From NCBI GenBank assembly GCA_903939665.1, contig CAJAHZ010000234.1, positions 1 to 13,893 of the forward strand: 13,893 nt of DNA. The letters are read 5' to 3'. The translations under genes were made by a program, and so were the position numbers. Below are positions 1 through 5,629 of this stretch, piece after piece (position 1 is the first letter of the stretch; each line of letters opens with the position of its first letter). This DNA is from an uncultured Pseudomonadota bacterium (GTDB lineage: Bacteria > Pseudomonadota > Gammaproteobacteria > Burkholderiales > Rhodocyclaceae). Under the pieces are notes generated by a model, which ran no database searches, was not told where the DNA came from, and worked only from the letters and a program-made list of their open reading frames with translations.

Positions 1-16
1 GTTGATTGGCAAACAT
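1..16 (-). CDS. Possible 5' end of a gene running off the left edge
   Basis: On the minus strand an ATG at 16-14 opens a frame (Met-Phe-Ala-Asn-Gln) that leaves the window after five codons. It is preceded by AGGAAG (30-25) at an 8-nt spacing and by a perfect TATAAT box (54-49). This ordered set of signals supports a real gene start, but the product cannot be identified from five residues. It lies on the same strand as, and downstream of, the NosR-like gene and seems to have its own promoter. Confidence 0.35.
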
Positions 17-48
17 GAGAGGGGCTTCCTGGCGCTTAACGGGCCCGA

Positions 49-54
49 ATTATA
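49..54 (-). promoter_or_regulatory. Putative sigma-70 -10 box for the left-edge gene
   Basis: The minus strand reads TATAAT here, with transcription expected to start near position 42 and an SD plus ATG following. No good -35 hexamer lies 16-18 bp upstream (the best placed is ATGTGC). The promoter is therefore weak, activator-dependent or incidental. Confidence 0.35.
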
Positions 55-158
55 ACCCCGGTAACAACACCGCACATTGGGCAATGAGCCAACTTTTTCT
101 CATGATTTTGACGAGTTGCGGAGAAGCAAAGCTACCCACTACGCAACGGGATCAAGCG

Positions 159-2288
159 TCACGCATCGACCCGGGTCAACTTCACGGTTTTTCCCTTGCG
201 CCGATAGAGAATCAGCGGCGCGCAGCGCTGGTCGTCATGATAAATGCCGACGCAATCAAGGCACTGAAAACAGTCGTCGTAATTAATCGTACCGTCGCGC
301 CTGATGGCGTCATAGTCGCAGCGATAGCGGCAGGTCTGGCAGGGCTGTCCGCATTCCTTGCGGCGGATCAGCCAGTTGGGCAGACGCAATTTGCCGCCAA
401 GCGTGATCGCCGCGCCGAGTGGGCAGACAAAACGGCAGAAAAATTTGTAATACAGCGCGCTGAGCAGCAAGAGAAGGAGGGCATAGGCAACGAAGGGCCA
501 GCTGCGGTCAAAGCCAACGGTAATGGCCGTCTTGAAAGGCTCGACCTCGACCAGTCGCTCGGCCATTTGCGGCACCCACACCGCGCAGGCGACCAGTGCG
601 GCAAGAATCAGGTAACGCCCCCGATCAAGCAACCTGGCCAAACGAGGCGGCAGACGGCGCGGACGCAGGCCGAGCCGACGCGCCAGCAGCGCGACGAACT
701 CCTGCAGCGCACCAAAGGGGCACAGCCAGCCGCAGAAGGTGCCTCGCCCCCAGATGACAAACGTCAGCGCGGTAAAAGCGATCAGCAGCAAGGAGATCGG
801 ATCGTAGAGAAAGCTCGCCAGCCCCTGTCCTGCTCTCAAGGTTTTGATGGCCCCGGTAATCTGCACGATGGAGAGTTGCCCCTGCGCGTACCAGCCAATA
901 AAAACCAGCGTAAAAAGCAGAAAGGACCAGCGGAAGACGCGTAGCCGCTTGGCGTTGATCGCAACCCAGCGCGGTCGGGCTAGCACCGTGACGAGCAGGA
1001 GAAGGGCTGCGCCAATAATCGCCAGATCGCGCGCCCGGTCTTTCCAGGCCAGCAACCAGTCCGGCAGAGGCTTCGGCGGATAGGCGAGAAGTTCACCCGG
1101 AGCGGCGTAATCGAGCGTCACCGTGCGCTGGGTGATGACCGGCAGAATCGAACCGCGGGCCCGGCTGAAGGTGAGCCCGAAACGCAAGCTCTGCGCCGGA
1201 TCAAGCGCGGACAGGGGCGGTGTCTGCAAGGCCAGCACGCGATTGAAAGCCGGTGCGCCGGGCGGTGGCGCCGGATCGAGATCGAGATCGCGCGCCTCGT
1301 AGGGCGCATTATCCTGCGTCAGCGAGAGGCGCTGCGGCACCGTGCCGCGCACAAAGCTGTCGTCGACCAACTGCAGCCGGCCTGCCGTGGCGACCCAGTA
1401 GGCCTGCTGCCCCGACTGCAAACGCCACATCAGCGTTGCGTATTTTTTGTCGCCCAGCAGGGCGCGACCGATGGTCGGCGCATTGAGGTAGGCGACGTAA
1501 AAATCAACAGCGACATCGTCCGGCGCGGCAAGTCCGGCGGCGTCCTGACCCGCGCCGTCGCTGCCGGCGAAAAGTTGTTCGACTTCGCTGTTGCGCAGCG
1601 TCAGGCGCTTGATGTAACCGCTCTGCAACAGGGCCGCAAAGTCGCGCTGCTCGAAAACACCCTCACGTGGCTGCGCCGGCGGGCCGCGCTGCGTGGGCGC
1701 GGCAAAGGCAAGCTTGGCGCGAGCCACGGCCATCGCAGCGGTGAGCACGGTCTGGTTAACAATGCGAATCGAGGCGGTAGCCTTGGTCACGCCGTCGAGC
1801 ACGACGCGCTTGGTATCGCCCTGGCTGTGGCCGCTGCTGCCATACGCGCTGGAGACGCTGATTTGTTGCAGCAGACTCTTGCCTGCGTACTGGCTGACAA
1901 ATTCGCGCAACGGCACTTCCCCGAGGCCGCTCAGAAAAACCGGCTCGTGCTGGCGCAGCACATCGACACTGAGATAACTGCCCTTGCGATCGATCGCGAT
2001 CAGCAGATTAAAAGGGGTGCCTTCAAAGCCGGGAATCGGCGCCAGATCGATCGATTCAAAAACGTAACCGACGGGGCCGGCATCGGGCTCCAGTTCGCTA
2101 CTGATCGGCCAGGCAGGAATCTCCTGAAGCTTGTCGCCAACGTGGAGCGGCGGCGGGAAGCGCCTTTCCACATCGGCCTTGCTCAGCTCACCGGCCACTC
2201 CCGATAAGGAAACGGAGGCCAGCACGACAGCGCACAGCCTGACAAGCAGCCCGATGCAGGCGGCGTGCGTCATGTTCAGCGTCTTCAC
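159..2288 (-). CDS. NosR/NirI-like flavinylated iron-sulfur membrane protein
   Basis: This 709-aa protein has the NosR/NirI architecture. A signal peptide or anchor (about residues 8-32) is followed by a periplasmic FMN-binding domain; DGVTKATAS (165-173) fits the ApbE flavinylation site, with Thr171 as the likely FMN-linked residue. Membrane segments lie at about 421-438, 452-472, 495-515, 557-574 and 596-614. Two Cys-x3-Cys-Pro motifs (C519/C523, C618/C622) flank the last helices. A C-terminal ferredoxin part has C646, C650, C653, C657 and C673, C676, C679, C689, enough for two [4Fe-4S] clusters. Family members support nitrous oxide or nitrite reduction by moving electrons across the membrane, but no nos or nir gene is seen here. 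It is the last gene after the kinase and regulator. The start is GTG in a 4-nt GTGA overlap with the regulator stop; GGAGG is very close to it, so ATG at 2273 is an alternative. The role in alcohol oxidation is inferred. Confidence 0.88.
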   Translation of the reverse strand: MKTLNMTHAACIGLLVRLCAVVLASVSLSGVAGELSKADVERRFPPPLHVGDKLQEIPAWPISSELEPDAGPVGYVFESIDLAPIPGFEGTPFNLLIAIDRKGSYLSVDVLRQHEPVFLSGLGEVPLREFVSQYAGKSLLQQISVSSAYGSSGHSQGDTKRVVLDGVTKATASIRIVNQTVLTAAMAVARAKLAFAAPTQRGPPAQPREGVFEQRDFAALLQSGYIKRLTLRNSEVEQLFAGSDGAGQDAAGLAAPDDVAVDFYVAYLNAPTIGRALLGDKKYATLMWRLQSGQQAYWVATAGRLQLVDDSFVRGTVPQRLSLTQDNAPYEARDLDLDPAPPPGAPAFNRVLALQTPPLSALDPAQSLRFGLTFSRARGSILPVITQRTVTLDYAAPGELLAYPPKPLPDWLLAWKDRARDLAIIGAALLLLVTVLARPRWVAINAKRLRVFRWSFLLFTLVFIGWYAQGQLSIVQITGAIKTLRAGQGLASFLYDPISLLLIAFTALTFVIWGRGTFCGWLCPFGALQEFVALLARRLGLRPRRLPPRLARLLDRGRYLILAALVACAVWVPQMAERLVEVEPFKTAITVGFDRSWPFVAYALLLLLLSALYYKFFCRFVCPLGAAITLGGKLRLPNWLIRRKECGQPCQTCRYRCDYDAIRRDGTINYDDCFQCLDCVGIYHDDQRCAPLILYRRKGKTVKLTRVDA

Positions 2289-2932
2289 GCCTCCATCAAC
2301 CCGGCACGCATGGCGATGACGGCGAGTTCGGCGGCATTATTGGCATTGAGTTTTTGCTTGATGTGATAGAGGTGCGTACCGACGGTACTGGCGCTGACAT
2401 TGAAGTCCGCGGCGATATCGCTCACCGAGCGGCCACGGGCCAGTTGCAGGAAGACCGCAAACTCCTTGTCGGTCAGCGTTTCAGCGGGGTCGGCGGTGCC
2501 CGAGAGTTGGGCCAGCGCGACCTTTTGCGCCAGCTCCGGATCGATGTAACGCTGATTGTTCGCCACCTGGCGCACCGCCCGCAAAAACTCGTCGGGCGTC
2601 GCTCGCTTGCAAAGGTAACCCAGCGCGCCGGCCTTCAGCGCACGCACCGGGATCACTGCGTCCTGATGAGCAGAAAGCATCAGCACCTTGGCGTTGGGAT
2701 GACGGACGCGCAGGCGCTCCAGGGCGGCCAAACCGCCGATACCCGGCATCGAGATATCCATTACCAGCAGATCAGGCAACAACTCGGCAAACAGGCGCAG
2801 CACCTGCTCGCCACTTTCCGCCTCGGCCACCACGCTGGCGCCTGCGCCTTCGAGGAGCAAGCGGAAGCCCATGCGGACGATGGCATGATCATCGGCAAGC
2901 AGAATTTTCTCGCCGGCAAGAGATACGCTCAT
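2285..2932 (-). CDS. NarL/FixJ-family response regulator
   Basis: This 215-aa protein has an N-terminal receiver domain (about residues 9-125): acidic pair Asp14-Asp15, phospho-acceptor Asp59 (VMDISMPG), Ser87 and Lys109. It is followed by a LuxR-type helix-turn-helix (about 150-212; LTDKEFAVFLQLARG, then SVSDIAADFNVSASTVGTHL). It should bind DNA when phosphorylated by the kinase encoded just upstream. The start codon overlaps the kinase stop by 4 nt (ATGA), with AGGG about 8 nt before it. NarL-type regulators (ExaE/AgmR, PedR2) control PQQ alcohol dehydrogenases in pseudomonads, so the divergently encoded dehydrogenase is a plausible target. That is inference; the family has many other roles. 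Confidence 0.93.
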   Translation of the reverse strand: MSVSLAGEKILLADDHAIVRMGFRLLLEGAGASVVAEAESGEQVLRLFAELLPDLLVMDISMPGIGGLAALERLRVRHPNAKVLMLSAHQDAVIPVRALKAGALGYLCKRATPDEFLRAVRQVANNQRYIDPELAQKVALAQLSGTADPAETLTDKEFAVFLQLARGRSVSDIAADFNVSASTVGTHLYHIKQKLNANNAAELAVIAMRAGLMEA

Positions 2933-4317
2933 GATATTTCCCTCTCAACAACAAAAGCGCTGGCCGGGAGGCGGACACACAGACGGGTACCGCCGCCGGC
3001 AGCACTGTCGAAACGCAGTTCGCCGGAGAACGCCGCAACGCGTTCGCGCATACCGCTCAGTCCGAGGCCGCAACCTGAGAAACCGGAAAGCGCACCCAGG
3101 CCGCGCCCGTTATCGGCAAGACTGAGCTCCAGCCAGTTTTCGCGACCATCGTGCAACTGCCGCAGCAGCACGTCAACACGGCTGGCTGCTGCGTGGCGGG
3201 CAACGTTGGTCAGTCCTTCCTGAACGATGCGCAGCAGCGCCTGAGCAACATCGTCGCGGACCGGCAAATCGCCGACCTCAAGCGTCATGCCTAGCGCAAT
3301 GTCGGGATAGTGGTGCTGCCAGACTTCGAGATAGCGCTGCAACATCTCATCGACGTCAACGCTCTCGACTGCCGAACGCGGACGCAGGTGCTCCAGGATG
3401 TTGCGCACGCCGTCCTGCATCTGCCCAGTGACGGCGACGATGCTTTGTGCGTGGCCGTGCAGCGCCGGCTGATCGTCAGTACGTTGGGCGATCGCACCAG
3501 CCAATGCACGCACGGCGGTAATACCCTGCGCCAGTTCGTCGTGCAACTCGCGGGCAATGCTGCGGCGCTCGTCTTCGAGCCGCAAGTGCACGCGCTCGCC
3601 GAGTTCGTGCTCGGTTTCCAGACGGACATTTTCATTAACCGCCTCGGCCACCCGGTCGGCCATACCGTTAAAGGCGCTGGCCAGACGACCGAGCTCCGGC
3701 ACCGAAAAAACGGGCAAGCGGATATCGAAACGACCGCGCCCGGTGCGATCCAGCGCCGCCATCACCAGCCCCAGCGGTCGCAAGGCGTGATAAAGGGCCA
3801 GACGCGCGGCAAAAAACAGCGCGACAAGCAGAACGCCAGCCCAGCCCGCCATGATGCACAGGTCGTCCCAGGCATCGAGCGTCGCCCGGGAAGCGTCCGG
3901 GCGCAGGATAAGCGTCAAGGGACCCGCGTCGATCAGGCGTGTGGCGAACTCGGTCTCGACCACAGCAACGAACCACTCGGGCGCAAAACGGCCACTCTTG
4001 TAAATCGGTTGCGGCGAAAGGTAAACCTGCCGCCCGGTGCGATCAATCACCTCCAGCGCATTGGCACGGATCCGACCGATCGCCTGAACGTGCGCCAGCA
4101 AACGCTCGCTGCTCCAGGTCGGGGGATCGGCACGCGCTTCATGCGCGGCAACACTGAGCAACTGTTCTGCGACGCGACTGGCGGCTTCGACTTCTTCATG
4201 GATCGACGCCCGGCTCTGCTTCAGCCACAAGCCGCCAAGCGCCAGCACCAGCACGGCGGCAAGCGCCGTCAGCACGAGACTGATGCGAGTGTGCAAACTG
4301 GGGGTCAGGCGACGCAT
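2929..4317 (-). CDS. NarX/UhpB-type membrane sensor histidine kinase
   Basis: The 462-aa kinase has one transmembrane segment at about 13-33, a periplasmic sensing region of about 120 residues with no family I recognise, and a second segment at about 153-173. A HAMP linker (about 175-228) and a coiled region lead to a HisKA_3 dimerisation domain with the phospho-acceptor motif ELHDELAQ (His259). The HATPase domain shows an N box around 365-376 (VQEGLTNVARHA) and G boxes DNGRG (402-406) and GLGLSGMRERV (417-427), so it looks catalytically complete. The start is supported by GGGAGG (4328-4323) 5-6 nt upstream. It is the partner of the downstream regulator, with which it is translationally coupled. 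The ligand cannot be read from the sequence; a periplasmic alcohol, metal or redox signal would fit the locus. Confidence 0.93.
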   Translation of the reverse strand: MRRLTPSLHTRISLVLTALAAVLVLALGGLWLKQSRASIHEEVEAASRVAEQLLSVAAHEARADPPTWSSERLLAHVQAIGRIRANALEVIDRTGRQVYLSPQPIYKSGRFAPEWFVAVVETEFATRLIDAGPLTLILRPDASRATLDAWDDLCIMAGWAGVLLVALFFAARLALYHALRPLGLVMAALDRTGRGRFDIRLPVFSVPELGRLASAFNGMADRVAEAVNENVRLETEHELGERVHLRLEDERRSIARELHDELAQGITAVRALAGAIAQRTDDQPALHGHAQSIVAVTGQMQDGVRNILEHLRPRSAVESVDVDEMLQRYLEVWQHHYPDIALGMTLEVGDLPVRDDVAQALLRIVQEGLTNVARHAAASRVDVLLRQLHDGRENWLELSLADNGRGLGALSGFSGCGLGLSGMRERVAAFSGELRFDSAAGGGTRLCVRLPASAFVVEREIS

Positions 4318-4364
4318 CGACGCCTCCCGCTGACCGACGACCGAGGCGACGACGGATCCATGAC

Positions 4365-4390
4365 AAAAAAACAGCTCGCCGAAGCGGCGA
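4365..4390 (-). terminator. Hairpin plus T7 between tonB and the kinase gene
   Basis: The minus strand reads TCGCCG-CTT-CGGCGA (4390-4376), then GCTG and seven T (4371-4365). The stem is short (6 bp, GC-rich) and the T-run starts 4 nt after it. It may be a true tonB terminator or a leaky attenuator, since I see no convincing new promoter between it and the kinase SD at 4328. Confidence 0.55.
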
Positions 4391-4443
4391 TCAACTTTGC
4401 TGCGCGAATAAGCGCACCAGCCTCTTTCACCATAACAACTGAC

Positions 4444-5157
4444 TCACGAGCTTCGTTTCAATGAGTAAAGAATCGGCACGTCAATCATAAAGTCGGGACT
4501 GGTGCCGCTGGACGACGGCGGCGGCGGCAGCGTCGTGCCTTGCACCAACTGCACGGCGTGCTGGTCGAGCACATCGAAGCCGCTCGAATGAAGAATGTGT
4601 ACGGCGATGATCGTTCCCTTGCGCGCCACTTGCAAACGCAGCCGGACCTCGCCTTCCCAGCCGCGTGCCGCAGCAAGCCGGGGGTATTGTTGCTGCTGGG
4701 CAAGCAGATCGCCCAGCAGACGGATATAGCGTGCCATTGCCGCCTGATCCACGGCAAGGACGGCTGGACTCGCTTCGACTGCGACGCGCGCCGGCGCTGC
4801 GGCCTCACTCTGCAGCACGGGCGGCGGAACGGGAGAAGCGGCAACGGTTTCTGCCAACGGCCCGCCAGCGGGCGCTACCGCCAGTACCGAAGTCCTTGGC
4901 GACGGCGCACGCACGACGGGCGGCGGCACCGGAGGAAGAACACGAGGAAGCAGTGCAGCGCTCTCGACAACCGCCGGCGCAGGCGCTACCGGCGTGCGAA
5001 AACTCACCGCCAGTGGTGGCAGAGTATCGCTTGCCACATCCGGGCGCTGAATAGCAGGCCAAAACAAGACGGCAAGATGCGTTGCCAGCGAGAGACCCAG
5101 AGCCCATACGGGAATACGGCGTGCGGCGGCAATCGGAATGGCGATGCCAAGGCTCAT
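4444..5157 (-). CDS. tonB: TonB-family energy transducer
   Basis: This 237-aa protein has the TonB layout. A short cytoplasmic N-terminus and one signal anchor (about 16-33) contain SLATHLAV, which resembles the Ser/His-bearing helix that contacts ExbB/ExbD. A Pro/Ala/Val-rich periplasmic spacer (about 40-135) follows, then a TonB C-terminal domain (about 150-233; YPRLAAARGWEGEVRLRL, GFDVLDQHAV). It should transmit proton-motive force to an outer-membrane receptor. No exbB, exbD or receptor gene is in the window. AGGA sits about 9 nt before the ATG. A sigma-54 promoter match lies about 70 bp upstream of the start codon. Its place head-to-head with a lanthanide-type dehydrogenase suggests uptake of a metal, metallophore or PQQ, but this is inference. 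Confidence 0.88.
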   Translation of the reverse strand: MSLGIAIPIAAARRIPVWALGLSLATHLAVLFWPAIQRPDVASDTLPPLAVSFRTPVAPAPAVVESAALLPRVLPPVPPPVVRAPSPRTSVLAVAPAGGPLAETVAASPVPPPVLQSEAAAPARVAVEASPAVLAVDQAAMARYIRLLGDLLAQQQQYPRLAAARGWEGEVRLRLQVARKGTIIAVHILHSSGFDVLDQHAVQLVQGTTLPPPPSSSGTSPDFMIDVPILYSLKRSS

Positions 5158-5227
5158 GCTTTAATTTCCTGTCTCCTCATACGGCGCCATTGGGGCGCTC
5201 AGCCCTTCATGGCGTCACCTGTTCTTC

Positions 5228-5243
5228 AGCAAGCCCTGTGCCG
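5228..5243 (-). promoter_or_regulatory. Sigma-54 promoter (-24/-12) for tonB
   Basis: The minus strand reads CGGCACAGGGCTTGCT. Against TGGCACR-N4-TTGCW only the first base differs, and GG and GC are separated by exactly 10 bp. Transcription would start near 5217, giving a leader of about 60 nt before tonB. It is placed divergently from the dehydrogenase promoter at 5529-5545. Confidence 0.7.
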
Positions 5244-5351
5244 GGGCCGCAAAAAATGGCTGCAAAGCTCATAACACCGGGCTTGCAGATGATACAGCAC
5301 GGCCCCGCCGACTCGCGCCGGGTCAGCCACAAGGCCTGCTCAACACCAGTA

Positions 5352-5387
5352 TGTTACATTTTGGAGCAAGTGCTGACATTTGCAACA
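5352..5387. promoter_or_regulatory. Putative activator binding site between two divergent sigma-54 promoters
   Basis: TGTTACA (5352-5358) and TGCAACA (5381-5387) form an imperfect inverted pair 29 bp apart, centre to centre. They lie about 110-145 bp from each flanking sigma-54 promoter, the usual distance for an upstream activating sequence. The same GCAACA/TGTTGC core recurs near the other sigma-54 promoter candidates in this window. The likely ligand is the AcoR-like activator encoded at 8321-10225; the assignment is inferred. Confidence 0.5.
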
Positions 5388-5528
5388 GGTGAACATCAAA
5401 AATAGCCGGTTTTCGCAGGCCAGAAACTCCTCGTACCAAGCCCACAAACACCGCCAATCCCCGACCAACAGAGCGACCGGCGGATTCGGCGGCAAAATTA
5501 GGGCACCGCCACGCAACGCGACAGCAGG
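5388..5528. other. Remainder of the divergent control region
   Basis: I see no gene here. The stretch is GC-rich between the putative activator site and the dehydrogenase promoter. It would be looped out or bent during sigma-54 activation and could carry sites for the NarL-type regulator, but I cannot point to a specific one. Confidence 0.5.
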
Positions 5529-5545
5529 CTGGCACGCACCTTGCA
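5529..5545 (+). promoter_or_regulatory. Sigma-54 promoter for the PQQ dehydrogenase
   Basis: CTGGCACGCACCTTGCA is essentially a perfect -24/-12 consensus, with GG at 5531-5532 and GC at 5543-5544 separated by 10 bp. Transcription should start near 5555, about 75 nt before the ATG. Sigma-54 promoters need an AAA+ activator; one is encoded about 2.8 kb downstream. Confidence 0.87.
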
Positions 5546-5554
5546 AAAAACATC

Positions 5555-5629
5555 CCCCACGGGGGGGGAATCCCGCCGTCTGGCGGAAAAACTGTTCCGG
5601 TTCGGATACACAACCAAGGAGATAACACG
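5555..5629 (+). promoter_or_regulatory. Structured leader of the dehydrogenase mRNA
   Basis: The predicted leader contains a run of eight G (5561-5568) just after a C-run (5554-5558), then a small hairpin CCGCC-GTCT-GGCGG (5573-5586), then a strong SD, AAGGAG (5616-5621), 8 nt before the ATG. The hairpins may stabilise an abundant mRNA. I do not recognise a known riboswitch class. Confidence 0.4.

Noticed and set aside
115..142. GTTGCG...CGCAAC pair after the NosR-like gene as a terminator
   Set aside because: A 6-bp stem with a loop of about 21 nt and no T-run; too weak to call.
6..944. Plus-strand open frame of 312 codons
   Set aside because: It is antisense to the C-terminal half of the NosR-like gene, with no recognisable domain.
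159..2288. Annotating the membrane Fe-S protein as nosR of a denitrification cluster
   Set aside because: No nosZ, nosD or nir gene is present, and the gene is coupled to a two-component system facing a PQQ dehydrogenase; only NosR-like is justified.
3310..4464. Long plus-strand open frame of 384 codons
   Set aside because: It is the antisense shadow of the sensor kinase gene, which shows all kinase motifs; the plus-strand translation is Arg/Gln/His-rich with no domain.
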